Assembly: GCA_965207915.1 (NCBI GenBank)
Contig: OZ242304.1
Location: 1,426,001 to 1,490,000 of the forward strand
From: VXNJ01 sp009840625
GTDB taxonomy: Bacteria > Chloroflexota > UBA11872 > VXNJ01
DNA length: 64,000 nucleotides
Direction of reading: 5' to 3'
Shown piece by piece: positions 26,601 to 35,262 of the stretch. Every line of letters begins with the position of its first letter. Positions within the stretch are counted from its first letter, which is position 1. The notes beneath the pieces are model-generated. The model saw only the letters and a program-made list of their open reading frames with translations. It did not search any database and was not told where the DNA came from. Both the position numbers and the translations under genes were made by a program.

Positions 26601-28019
26601 ATGCCCAACATCGTGTTTCTGATGAGTGACGACCACGGATGGCATGAAACCGGCTACAACGGGCATCCGATCGTGCAGACGCCGGTCCTGGACGAAATGG
26701 CCTCCGAAGGGCTCTGTCTCGACAGCTTCTATTCCGGGGCGCCGCTCTGTTCGCCAACCCGGGCGAGCGTGATTACCGGCCGTCATCCGAATCGGTGCGG
26801 AACGTTCAACCCGGGCTGGTCGATTCGGCCGGAGGAAATTACCATCGCGCAGATCCTGTCGCGGGCGGGTTACGCTTGCGGCCACTTCGGCAAGTGGCAT
26901 CTCGGTCCGGTGAAGGCCGATTCGCCGACCAATCCGCGGGCAATGGGGTTTGAGGAATACCTCTCGCACGACAACTTTTTCGACATGGACCCATACCTTT
27001 CGCACAATGGCGGTCCGCCGGAGAAGTACGAAGGTGAAAGCTCCCAGATCGTCGTCGATGCGGCCAACCGTTTCATCTCGGATGCGCGGGCAGCCGGGCG
27101 CCCGTTTTTCGTGGTGGCCTGGTTCGGATCCCCGCACGAGCCCTACAGCGCACTTGATGAGGACCTTGCCACCTACGGCGATCTGCCGGAAGAATTGCAG
27201 CAGAACACAGCGCAGATCACCTCGCTTGAGACCGGAGAGCAGGTGCATATCCGACTGGACAGGGTGCTACAGGCGCGTTATGCAGAGATCACCGCGATGG
27301 ACAGGGCGATTGGCGATCTGCGCCAGCACCTGTCCCGGGAGCAGATAAGGGATGAGACTTTGCTCTGGTACTGCGGCGACAACGGCGCACCGCGGGAGAG
27401 CCGGTTCGCCTCGCCAATGCGCGGTTACAAAGGGCTCGTTTACGAGGGCGGAATAAGAGTGCCTGCGGTTATCGAGTGGCCAGCCCGGTTTAAGGAACCT
27501 AATCGCTTGTCGATGGACTCGGTCACCAGCGACATCCTGCCGACATTGTGCGAGCTGACGGGACAGCCATTGCCCGATCGCCCCTTGGACGGCATCAGTT
27601 TGGTGCCGGCCATGGAAGGTGAAGCGGGCGACCGGCCCGATCCGATCTGCTTCTGGAGTTTTGGCGGCAGCGTGGCGGATGACGCCGAGCCATATATCGA
27701 TCCGGACCTTCAGTCCGGCACTTGCCCGCTTGCCAAATTAATGGACGGAAAATTCACCCGCGACTTCGAAAACTACCACCATCCGGAGATCCGGGAAGAC
27801 GATTTCGAGGGACCCCGCGCGGTCCTTGATTCGCGATACAAGCTCGTCATTGATGGAGAGCCCGGAACCGGCCAGGAACTATTCGATATCCGAGCGGATG
27901 CATCCGAAAAAAGGGACCTTTCAACGGCTCAACCGCAGGAAGTTGAACGTTTGGGGGCCAAATTGAAGGAATGGCAACAGTCCGTGCTGGAGAGTCTGAC
28001 CGGCGCCGATTACGCCTGA
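26601..28019 (+). CDS. Type I sulfatase (second in window)
   Basis: 472 residues from ATG 26601. The N-terminus PNIVFLMSDDHGWHETGYNG has the paired metal Asp; the formylglycine motif is Cys50-Ser-Pro-Thr-Arg54, followed by ASVITGRHPNR. HFGKWHLG and LLWYCGDNGAPRES are further conserved active-site parts. An alternative GTG at 26547 adds 18 residues; neither start has a good ribosome binding site, and translation from 26601 begins directly at the fold. It resembles the CSPTR group that includes N-acetylgalactosamine and iduronate-type sulfatases, so a carbohydrate substrate is plausible. An IS21 element sits 145 bases downstream. Confidence 0.9.
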   Translation: MPNIVFLMSDDHGWHETGYNGHPIVQTPVLDEMASEGLCLDSFYSGAPLCSPTRASVITGRHPNRCGTFNPGWSIRPEEITIAQILSRAGYACGHFGKWHLGPVKADSPTNPRAMGFEEYLSHDNFFDMDPYLSHNGGPPEKYEGESSQIVVDAANRFISDARAAGRPFFVVAWFGSPHEPYSALDEDLATYGDLPEELQQNTAQITSLETGEQVHIRLDRVLQARYAEITAMDRAIGDLRQHLSREQIRDETLLWYCGDNGAPRESRFASPMRGYKGLVYEGGIRVPAVIEWPARFKEPNRLSMDSVTSDILPTLCELTGQPLPDRPLDGISLVPAMEGEAGDRPDPICFWSFGGSVADDAEPYIDPDLQSGTCPLAKLMDGKFTRDFENYHHPEIREDDFEGPRAVLDSRYKLVIDGEPGTGQELFDIRADASEKRDLSTAQPQEVERLGAKLKEWQQSVLESLTGADYA

Positions 28020-28183
28020 CCATTCAATTTGCGGCGTTCCGCTCAGAGGAACCGCGCTGATTAATCGGTAGGCCCACCTGCCGCGGACCTTTGTCGGGTG
28101 GAATGGGTGATGGGCTCGACGATGGGTTCGACGGCGCCGCTTGCACTGCAAGGTGTTGCCGTCTGTCGGCGGAATCGTAAAAA

Positions 28184-28333
28184 CGCACACCTACGGAAAT
28201 GAAACCGCACGCCGACTGGCGGTTTTGGCAACCAGAAACTGCACACCTACGGAAATCTGCGGAGCCGCGGAAACGTAAAAGTGCACGCTCGCGGAAACGA
28301 AACTGCACGGCCAAAGGCGGTTTTGGCAACCAG
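28184..28333. repeat. Repeated transposase-binding-like sites in IS21 left end
   Basis: CACACCTACGGAAAT occurs near 28186-28200 and near 28242-28256, with a diverged third copy (GCACGCTCGCGGAAA) near 28283-28297. GGCGGTTTTGGCAACCAG is present at 28218-28235 and again at 28316-28333. IS21-family ends carry several such copies, bound by the IstA transposase. A related CTTCCGTAGTCGTGC at the right end (near 31278-31292) supports this. Confidence 0.75.
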
Positions 28334-28512
28334 CAACCGCCCGGCATGGCTGCGGCCACCGATACCGCACGTACCGTGGCGATGAACCTGCCCACCATGG
28401 CCTGATGCCTTCCTCGATCAGGTAACCCGTCGGGGCCGTCAACGGCCCCGACGGGGGCTTCTCCGGCTTGACTTTGCTGGTGTTCCAACGCCAGCGGCAA
28501 GCGGAGTCGCCA

Positions 28513-30024
28513 ATGAAATCTACCGAGGAAATCATGAAGATTCTTCAGGTCTACGACCAGACCCTCTCCTACCGGGAAACGGCCCGGCAGTGCGGCTGCT
28601 CGCCCCACACCGTGATCGCCTACGTGAAAAAGCGCAGGCAGGGCGCGCTGGGCGATCCCCTCAAGCGCCCCCGGGCCTCGATCATCGATCCCTACCGGGC
28701 CAAGATCGAGGAGCTGGTGGCCGAGTCTTCCGGCAAGGTCCGCGCCAAGGCGGTCTGCAAACGCCTTAAAAACATGGGTTACCGCGGATCGGACCGCACC
28801 GTGCGCAGCGCGGTGGCGGCGGCCAAGAAGGCCTACCAAAAGCAGAACCGGCGCATCTTCCGGCCCTGGGTCACCGAACCCGGGCACTGGGCCCAGTTTG
28901 ACTGGGCCGACGGGCCGGCGGTTGGCGGGCGCAAGACCTATCTCTTCTGCGCCTGGCTGGCCTGGTCCAGGTACCGGATTGTGCTGCCGGTCTACGACCG
29001 CAAGCAGCCCTCGCTGATCGGCTGCCTCTCGGAGGCGATGGCGATCTTCGGCGGGACGCCCGCGCACTGGCTCACCGACAACCAGAAGGCGATTACGCCG
29101 GGCCGGATCGCCAACCTGCCGTTAAAGCACCCGGAAATGGTGCGGTTCGCACGCCACTACGGCACGACGATGCAGCTCTGCATGCCGGCGGATCCCCAGA
29201 CCAAAGGCGGTTCGGAGCGAACCGTCGCCCTGGCCAAGCAGGACCTGCTTCCCTCGGATCTGAACCTGCGATCGCAGTACCAGTCCTTCGGCGAGCTGGC
29301 AGACGCCTGCGACGAGTTCATGCGCGAGGTCAACACTCGCGCGCACCGGGTAACCCGGCGGGCGCCCATAAAGATGCTGGCGGAGGAACGCCGGTCCCTG
29401 CATCCCCTGCCGCGGACGCCGTTTGCGGCCGCCCTGGGCAGGGAGCGCACGGTCGATCCGGGCGACGGCCTGATCGCCTGGGAATCGGCCCGGTACTCGG
29501 CGCCTTCCGAGCTGGCCGGCGAGAAGGTCCTGGTCAGGGAGCAGGGCGATCGGCTGATCATCAGCGCCCGCTCAGAGAACGGCGGCGGCTGGCGCGAGGT
29601 CGCCCGGCACCGGCTGGCCGGGCGCGGGGCGCGGGTGATCGACGAGGACCACTACGCGGGCGATCCGCCGCCGGGGGCGCTTCGGCGGGAACCCATACCC
29701 CAGAACCCGCTGCAGGCGGAGTTCCTGGGGATCGGCCCCAACGCCGGGCGCTGGCTCAAAGCCGCCTGCGACGCCGGCGCGGGGAGGCTGGGCGAGAAGC
29801 TGGTCGAGATCGTCGAACTTGCGCGACTGGAAGGCAGGGAGGACGTTGACGCCGCCCTGGCGGTGGCCGAGCACTGCGAGCGGTTCGGCTTCGGCGACAT
29901 CGCCTCCATCCTGGTGGCCGGGTCGCCGCGCCGGCTGCACCGCCCGCCCGAGGACGCCTTCCCGCGGCAGGAGACCCTCAAAGGCTGGCGGGACTTCGGC
30001 GCAAACGGGAGCCGTGACGCATGA
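28513..30024 (+). CDS. istA: IS21-family transposase IstA
   Basis: A 503-residue DDE transposase. An N-terminal helix-turn-helix (SYRETARQCGCSPHTVIAYV) is followed by the catalytic core with Asp130 (AQFDWADG), Asp189 (LTDNQKA) and Glu235 (GGSERTVALAKQ), then the IS21-type C-terminal beta domain (ARYSAPSELAGEKVLV). ATG 28513 has GGAG six bases upstream. Its TGA overlaps the istB ATG by four bases, the usual coupling. No frameshift or stop is seen, so it looks active. Confidence 0.95.
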   Translation: MKSTEEIMKILQVYDQTLSYRETARQCGCSPHTVIAYVKKRRQGALGDPLKRPRASIIDPYRAKIEELVAESSGKVRAKAVCKRLKNMGYRGSDRTVRSAVAAAKKAYQKQNRRIFRPWVTEPGHWAQFDWADGPAVGGRKTYLFCAWLAWSRYRIVLPVYDRKQPSLIGCLSEAMAIFGGTPAHWLTDNQKAITPGRIANLPLKHPEMVRFARHYGTTMQLCMPADPQTKGGSERTVALAKQDLLPSDLNLRSQYQSFGELADACDEFMREVNTRAHRVTRRAPIKMLAEERRSLHPLPRTPFAAALGRERTVDPGDGLIAWESARYSAPSELAGEKVLVREQGDRLIISARSENGGGWREVARHRLAGRGARVIDEDHYAGDPPPGALRREPIPQNPLQAEFLGIGPNAGRWLKAACDAGAGRLGEKLVEIVELARLEGREDVDAALAVAEHCERFGFGDIASILVAGSPRRLHRPPEDAFPRQETLKGWRDFGANGSRDA

Positions 30025-30788
30025 ACCCACCGCACGCAATTGAGAAGGTCGTTTCCCAGCTCCGCACCCTGCGCCTGCCCTACATGCGCAGGGCCGCCCC
30101 GGAGCTCTTAAAGACCGCGCGGTCGCAGCGCTGGGATCCGGCCGAGGCGCTGTCAGCACTGCTGGAAGAGGAGATCGAGGGCCGGGCGCGATCCTCGCGG
30201 GCCCAGCGCCTCAAAAGCGCCAACCTTCCCTCGGGCAAGACGTTTGCCACCTGGGACGAGGACCTGTCCTCGATCCCTTTGCCGGCCCAGCGCGCGCTTC
30301 GGACCCTGGAGTGGATCGAGCGGAGGGAGAACGTGGTCGCCTGCGGGCCGGCCGGCACCGGCAAGAGCCACTTCCTGGAGGCCCTGGCGCACCGGGCGAT
30401 AGAGCGCGGCTACAAGGCGTCCTGGTTCTCGCTTGAGGAGCTGGGGCGCCTGATAAGGGGGTCGCGCGCCGACAACTCGGCGCTAAGGGCGGTGCAGAAG
30501 ATCCTGAAGGTCGACCTGATCGTCATCGACGACATAGGCCTTCTGCCGATCGATCAGGAGACCGCCGAGGGATTCTTCCGGGTCATCGACGCCGCCTACG
30601 AGCGCCGCTCGATCGCCCTGTCCTCGAACCTGCATCCGTCGCGCTTCGACGAGATCATGCCCAAGTCGCTGGCCAATGCCGCCGTCGACCGGCTCCTGCA
30701 CCACACCCATCCCTGCCAGACCTCCGGCGACAGCATCCGCCTGACCCAGGCCCTGGCCGGAGAGGGAGTGATGCCGCTGGAACAGTAA
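30021..30788 (+). CDS. istB: IS21-family helper ATPase IstB
   Basis: A 255-residue AAA+ protein related to DnaC. Walker A is ACGPAGTGKSHFL (residues 107-119), Walker B is DLIVIDDIGLLP (about 165-176), and sensor-like residues follow in SIALSSNLHPSRF. IstB assembles on target DNA and directs IstA-mediated insertion. Its start overlaps the istA stop. Intact and of normal length. Confidence 0.95.
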   Translation: MNPPHAIEKVVSQLRTLRLPYMRRAAPELLKTARSQRWDPAEALSALLEEEIEGRARSSRAQRLKSANLPSGKTFATWDEDLSSIPLPAQRALRTLEWIERRENVVACGPAGTGKSHFLEALAHRAIERGYKASWFSLEELGRLIRGSRADNSALRAVQKILKVDLIVIDDIGLLPIDQETAEGFFRVIDAAYERRSIALSSNLHPSRFDEIMPKSLANAAVDRLLHHTHPCQTSGDSIRLTQALAGEGVMPLEQ

Positions 30789-31220
30789 GCAGCCCGCCGG
30801 AAGGGGCGCTGGTCCCTTCCGCCTATATGCCGCGGCGGTCCCGCATCCGGAAACGGGCGGGGCCGCTGCTGCTGTACAGGGATCCCTGCATGTTGTGCTC
30901 CGGCGACATCGCCTCAAAACATGGCCGCTGTGAGGTCGAATCAGGGTTTTGCGGAGGCGGGACCGGCCCCGGATCGGCCCGAAACCGGCGTCAGAGACCG
31001 CAATTGCCCCGATCGGGCCAAAAACGGGCCGCCAGGAGGCTCATACAGCGCCTTGCGGGACCCTGCATGACCCCGAACCCGCGGCCCAATTGCCTGTTAA
31101 GAGCGAAAACAAGGCCAAAATCGCACGAACCAGGGAGCGACTCCGCCGCTGGGAAGAGAGGGCTGAACGTCGTTGCGGCGGGCGCCGAATATTGGAAGGA
31201 TCGGGCCGTTACGGAGCTTC

Positions 31221-31254
31221 AAACAAACCTGCACGCCGGCGTGCAGGTTTGTTT
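31221..31254. terminator. Perfect 34-bp palindrome inside IS21 right end
   Basis: Bases 31221-31254 are a perfect palindrome with AAACAAACCTGCACGCC on the left arm and the complementary arm ending in GGTTTGTTT. The GC-rich core with T-rich 3' side resembles a bidirectional rho-independent terminator. It lies about 430 bases after istB and 57 bases inside the right end, so it may insulate the element from neighbouring transcription. Confidence 0.55.
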
Positions 31255-31434
31255 GCCACGGCCGTGCGAAAGTGACTTCCGTAGTCGTGCGAAATCAACT
31301 CGCCACCGACAGCCGTCCTTTGCTCAATTCGCCAAGCGTCCGGTTAGCCGGATTTGAGCAACCGGGCAGCCGGCGATTCGCCTCGCATTCCGAACAGCCG
31401 CTTCAACATGGTTATGGCTACCATCCTTACCCTT

Positions 31435-31465
31435 TTGGCGATCTCTATTATGAGAGCCATAATAG
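31435..31465 (+). promoter_or_regulatory. Promoter and MarR-type operator of the efflux operon
   Basis: TTGGCG (31435-31440) and CATAAT (31458-31463) are separated by 17 bases, a plausible -35/-10 pair. CTATTATG (31445-31452) and CATAATAG (31458-31465) form a perfect 8-bp inverted repeat with a 5-base spacer, overlapping the -10. This is the typical size and placement of a MarR-family operator, so autorepression by the regulator that starts at 31503 is likely. Confidence 0.65.
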
Positions 31466-31502
31466 TTATGAAGAAGATACGATTCTGCTGGGAGGGTAGC
31501 TC

Positions 31503-31979
31503 ATGTCGACAAGGGATGAGCTGCTCGCCAGGATCGGTGAATTGGCGGAATCGATTTCAACCGCCGGCTGCATGGACGCGAAGGGATTCGCCATTGACGG
31601 CGACCTGACTCTCCCGCAGATTGGGGTCCTGTATGTCCTCGCTTCCGGCCCGGCCAAGATCACCGACATCTCGCAGGCGCAAGGAATGGCCCCTCCCAAC
31701 GCCTCGAGCATGGTGGAGCGCCTGGTCAGGAAAGATCTGGTGGAGCGCGTCTCCGACCCCAAGGACAGGCGGGTCGCCCTGGCCCGTCTGACCCATGCAG
31801 GCAGAGAGGTCATTGACACTTTGAATCGAAGCCATTACGAGGCCATGGAGAAGATCGCGGCGTTCCTGTCGGTGGAGGAGCTTGAAGTGGTCGCTCAGGC
31901 GTTGGAGGTTTTCCAACGGGGAGTCGAACGCCTTGAGGCGTTCGACGAGGCCGATCGCGCACTCCAAGGTGCCAACTGA
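31503..31979 (+). CDS. MarR-family transcriptional regulator
   Basis: A 158-residue winged-helix dimer protein. The DNA-recognition helix region is ITDISQAQGMAPPNASSMVERLVRKDLVER, here cited by its key parts AQGMAPPNASSMV and the wing DPKDRRVALARLT. GGGAGGGTAGCTC precedes the ATG. It is first in an apparent operon with an ABC ATPase (54 bases on) and its permease, so it most likely represses this exporter and responds to a transported compound. A fitting palindrome overlaps the promoter. Confidence 0.9.
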   Translation: MSTRDELLARIGELAESISTAGCMDAKGFAIDGDLTLPQIGVLYVLASGPAKITDISQAQGMAPPNASSMVERLVRKDLVERVSDPKDRRVALARLTHAGREVIDTLNRSHYEAMEKIAAFLSVEELEVVAQALEVFQRGVERLEAFDEADRALQGAN

Positions 31980-32033
31980 GGTGAACGTCTCGGATCGAAT
32001 CGACAAAACCAACCAACAGCAGGAGGCGGCAAG

Positions 32034-32984
32034 ATGGCAATGAGCGCGGAAACGTCAAGGATTTCGATCGAAGGCGAATCCATGGGTGCTGTTCACGCGA
32101 GTGAGCTGACGAAGTTCTACGGCAAGCACCGTGGCATCGAAGGTGTGGACCTGGACGTCCGGCAAGGCGAGGTGTTTGGTTTTCTTGGGCCAAACGGTGC
32201 GGGAAAAACGACGACGATCAGGACGTTGCTGGATGAGATCAGGCCCACCGCCGGATCCGCGACCATCCTCGGACTGGACACGCATCGAAATGCCGTCGAA
32301 ATCCGCAAGCACATCGGTTACATCCCGGGAGACCTCGCGCTGTACCCAAACCTGACCGGTTGGGACACCCTGACGTACTTTGCAAATATGCGGGGCGGCG
32401 TTGACTGGTCCTACGTCAAGGAGCTGGCCGAACGATTGGACTCCGACCTTTCGAGAAAGGTCGGAGATCTTTCGACGGGCAACCGGCAAAAAGTCGGGGT
32501 CATCCAGGCCTTCATGAACCGGCCGGAACTGCTGATCTTGGACGAACCGACGGCTGGACTTGACCCGCTTATCCAACGGGAGTTTCAGAACTTGGTGCAC
32601 GAAGTGACCGCCGAAGGGCGCACTGTCTTCCTGTCCAGCCATACGCTGTCCGAGGTCCAGCGCGTCGCCGACCGAGTCGGAATCATCCGCGGCGGCTTTC
32701 TCATCGCGGTCGAGTCAGTCGCAGAGTTGAGGTCGAAGGCCATTCGCCGCGTGGAGTTCGTGCTTGACCGGCGACCGGAAGGCTCGGTATTCGAGAGCGT
32801 GCCCGGTGCTCGCAACGTGATCGCAAATGACACCCACGTCGAGATGTCGTTTGAGGGAGACATGGGCGAACTGTTGAAGGCCGCCACCGACCGTTACAAC
32901 GTGGAGGACATTAAGACGAGCGAAACCGATCTTGAGGAGATTTTTCTCACCTACTACCACACCGATGAAGTGGCCAAGCAATGA
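32034..32984 (+). CDS. ABC-2 type exporter ATP-binding protein
   Basis: A 316-residue ATPase of the drug/antibiotic-exporter type. Walker A is GPNGAGKTTTI, the signature is LSTGNRQKVGV, Walker B is LLILDEPTAGLDP, and the switch His is in LSSHTLSEVQ. A C-terminal extension of about 90 residues (from RRVEFVLD) is usual in this group. AGGAGG lies eight bases before ATG 32034. Stop overlaps the permease start by four bases. Context with a MarR regulator suggests inducible export of a toxic compound. Confidence 0.92.
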   Translation: MAMSAETSRISIEGESMGAVHASELTKFYGKHRGIEGVDLDVRQGEVFGFLGPNGAGKTTTIRTLLDEIRPTAGSATILGLDTHRNAVEIRKHIGYIPGDLALYPNLTGWDTLTYFANMRGGVDWSYVKELAERLDSDLSRKVGDLSTGNRQKVGVIQAFMNRPELLILDEPTAGLDPLIQREFQNLVHEVTAEGRTVFLSSHTLSEVQRVADRVGIIRGGFLIAVESVAELRSKAIRRVEFVLDRRPEGSVFESVPGARNVIANDTHVEMSFEGDMGELLKAATDRYNVEDIKTSETDLEEIFLTYYHTDEVAKQ

Positions 32985-34642
32985 CGCTGGCGAACATAGC
33001 CCTCAAAACGGCGCGTGATCGCTGGCTCGGGTGGGTCATCTCGGCCGTTAGTCTCGCGCTGCTGCTTTTGTTCGGGATGGCGGCCTACAGGGAAATCGAC
33101 CTCACGATTTACACCGAATTGCCCGAGGCGTTTCGCTCGCTATTTGGAATCGGCGAGGGCGTAGACGCCGGGGGTCTGGCGGTCGGCTACATCCTTGGTT
33201 CCTTCGGGGCTTTCGTGACGGCCGCAATGGCGCTCGTCTTCGGTAGCGCAGCAATTGCCGGGGAAGAGCGGAACGGGACTATGAACATCCTGCTCGCTAA
33301 TCCCAAGAGCCGCACGCACGTCCTTTTGTCCAAAGCCGCCTCCCTCGTCGTGCTCGCCGCCCTCACGGTTGCCATCCTGTGGGCTTCGGTCTACCCGGCG
33401 GCCGCCTTGATGGATGTTGAAATCAGCGGCCTGGAAGTAGAAGCCCTGGCGCTACACCTTTACGTCAACGCCGTCTATTACGGAATGCTGGCTCTGGCCA
33501 TCGGCGCCATAACCGGCAATCGCGACACGGCATCGGGCGTGGCCGCTGGGATCCTTGTGATTTCCTTCTTTGCAGTCGGACTCTTGCCCCTTGTCGAGGG
33601 GCTGGAGAACCTGCGCAAAGCATTCCCTTGGTACTACTTTGATGGGAGTGACCCGATCTACAACGGCATCGCGTGGGACCACCTGGCAGTTCTGGCTTCA
33701 GCGTCCGTCGTGCTCTTGGTCGCTGCCGTGGTCGGGTTCGGCCGCCGTGACCTCAAAAGCCAATCCGTTGGGACCTCGCTACTGGACAGAATGCGGAGCA
33801 ATCCGATCCTCAACCGGATCGTTGGGCGACTTGCCGGTTCGGCCAGGGTGTCGTCTATATGGCTGAAGACCGTCTCCGATTACCAGACCCTGCTTCTGGT
33901 CACATCGGCTGCCATGTTTCTAGTCATGGGCGTCATATTGGGGCCAATGTACGCATCGTTGACGGAGGAGACGCGCGTTGCGTTCCACAACTTCCCCGAG
34001 GAGTTAATCGCGCTCTTTGGGGGCGGCGAACTGGGCACTCCGGAAGGTTGGTACACGCTGGAAACATTCGGCTTGATGGCCCCACTTGCCGTCATCCTGG
34101 TGACGGCTGTCACGGGCGCCGGAGCCCTCGCTGGCGAGGAGTCGCGACGCACGATGGGGCTGTTGCTGGCCAATCCCATTCGCCGTTCCAGAATCGTGAT
34201 CGAGAAATCCGCGACCATGACGCTTTTTGGGATCGCAGTCGGTATCGCGACGTTCGCCGGCGTGTCCTTGGGGTCGGTGTTCGGTGACCTCGGGATGTCT
34301 TTTGTCAACATCGGCTCGACCGCTGCACTCCAAGTGTTGTCAGGCCTGGTATTCGGCTTCCTCGCCCTAGCAATTGGCGCCGGCACGGGACGTGTGTCGG
34401 CTGCCATCTATGGAGCTGTGGGCGCAGCTCTCGTCTCACATCTATTGACGTCGCTGGTAAAGATCAACGACGGCCTTGCCGGTATTGCGTGGCTGTCACC
34501 CTTCCACTACTACCTGGTCAGCGACCCTTTGAATACCGGGATGGATTGGGGGGATGCCCTCGTATTAACCGTGTTGTCCGCGGCGCTCTTTGGCCTGTCG
34601 ATATTCCTGTTTCAGCGACGAGATATCAGGCAGAGGGGATAA
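32981..34642 (+). CDS. ABC-2 type exporter permease, fused double unit
   Basis: A 553-residue membrane protein with about twelve hydrophobic segments arranged as two related halves: AIAGEERNGTMNILLANPKSR in the first and ALAGEESRRTMGLLLANPIRR in the second. The repeated GEE..(R)TM..LLANP element is the cytoplasmic coupling segment of ABC-2 permeases. Because both halves are in one chain, a single copy plus two ATPases could form the complete exporter. It is translationally coupled to the ATPase gene. Confidence 0.88.
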   Translation: MTLANIALKTARDRWLGWVISAVSLALLLLFGMAAYREIDLTIYTELPEAFRSLFGIGEGVDAGGLAVGYILGSFGAFVTAAMALVFGSAAIAGEERNGTMNILLANPKSRTHVLLSKAASLVVLAALTVAILWASVYPAAALMDVEISGLEVEALALHLYVNAVYYGMLALAIGAITGNRDTASGVAAGILVISFFAVGLLPLVEGLENLRKAFPWYYFDGSDPIYNGIAWDHLAVLASASVVLLVAAVVGFGRRDLKSQSVGTSLLDRMRSNPILNRIVGRLAGSARVSSIWLKTVSDYQTLLLVTSAAMFLVMGVILGPMYASLTEETRVAFHNFPEELIALFGGGELGTPEGWYTLETFGLMAPLAVILVTAVTGAGALAGEESRRTMGLLLANPIRRSRIVIEKSATMTLFGIAVGIATFAGVSLGSVFGDLGMSFVNIGSTAALQVLSGLVFGFLALAIGAGTGRVSAAIYGAVGAALVSHLLTSLVKINDGLAGIAWLSPFHYYLVSDPLNTGMDWGDALVLTVLSAALFGLSIFLFQRRDIRQRG

Positions 34643-35262
34643 GAACTCGCTCGTATTTGCAAATTGATCAATCTCGCCGCGGTACGCCCAGCAAGAGCGA
34701 GAAAATTGAATCATATCCGTCTTTCCAGAGGCTAATCGGCCGCTGTCGCCCGGGTGATTGCGAGCCATACATGGTCGCTAATCACGTCCCGCGATGCCAA
34801 ATTGAGCAATTCACCGACACGTTAAGGGGCTCGCCGCGGAATCCCGGGCTGCTAGACATAATGCAGTTTATTGCTATTGCCGCAGGACGCCTAGTGTCGA
34901 AGATCAAGGTCCCTTGATTGTCGCGGGGCCATCAGTTTTCATACTCTATTGCTGATTCTTCGCCGCCTATGTTCAACCAATTCAAGGAGCAATCAAATTG
35001 CAGCCAAACATACGAGCGCCGGCGGACTTGTTCGAGACTGATATCCAATTTGTGATCCCGCCGTTTCAACGCGAGTATGTTTGGAGCGCTACCTAGGGCT
35101 TTCGGTTCTCGTTGTTCGTGCGCGCGAATCAACATGCGAGCCGTGCGGCGCAGATTAGAACCGCGCAATCGAACTCGAGCCGATGACAACTTCAATCGCT
35201 AGGCGTGTCTTCATTCCGCATTGTTGACAAACTGATTTCCGCAAATTTCAGCGGGATTTGAT
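34643..35262. other. AT-richer gap at the left edge of the defence-like island
   Basis: About 620 bases between the ABC permease stop and the stop of the leftward TcmP gene. Composition drops to AT-richer immediately after the permease. The only supported content is the DUF262 relic at 34998-35096; the rest holds no recognisable gene. Confidence 0.5.
34998..35096 (+). pseudogene. N-terminal relic of a DUF262 (GmrSD-type) protein
   Basis: TTG 34998 follows AAGGAG by eight bases and opens a 32-codon frame ending in TAG at 35094-35096. The peptide includes LFETDIQFVIPPFQREYVW, the hallmark N-terminus of DUF262 domains (IPxxQRxYVW), found in GmrSD-type modification-dependent restriction enzymes and related defence proteins. 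The rest of the several-hundred-residue protein is missing; no continuation was found in other frames. It is best read as a decayed gene start with its translation signal still present. Confidence 0.6.

Larger units (their letters stand above)
28164..31311 (+). mobile_element. Complete IS21-family insertion sequence with 6-bp target duplication
   Basis: A 3148-bp element bounded by related ends: the left starts TGTCGGCGG and the right, read inward, starts TGTCGGTGG; both then share CGCAC..C.ACGGAA-type positions in ungapped alignment (24 of the first 37 bases match by my count). GCCGTC occurs immediately outside both ends (28158-28163 and 31312-31317), a clean 6-bp target duplication. It contains intact istA and istB and multiple end repeats. 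It inserted between the second sulfatase and the MarR regulator without breaking a recognisable gene. The intact duplication suggests fairly recent transposition. Confidence 0.9.
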
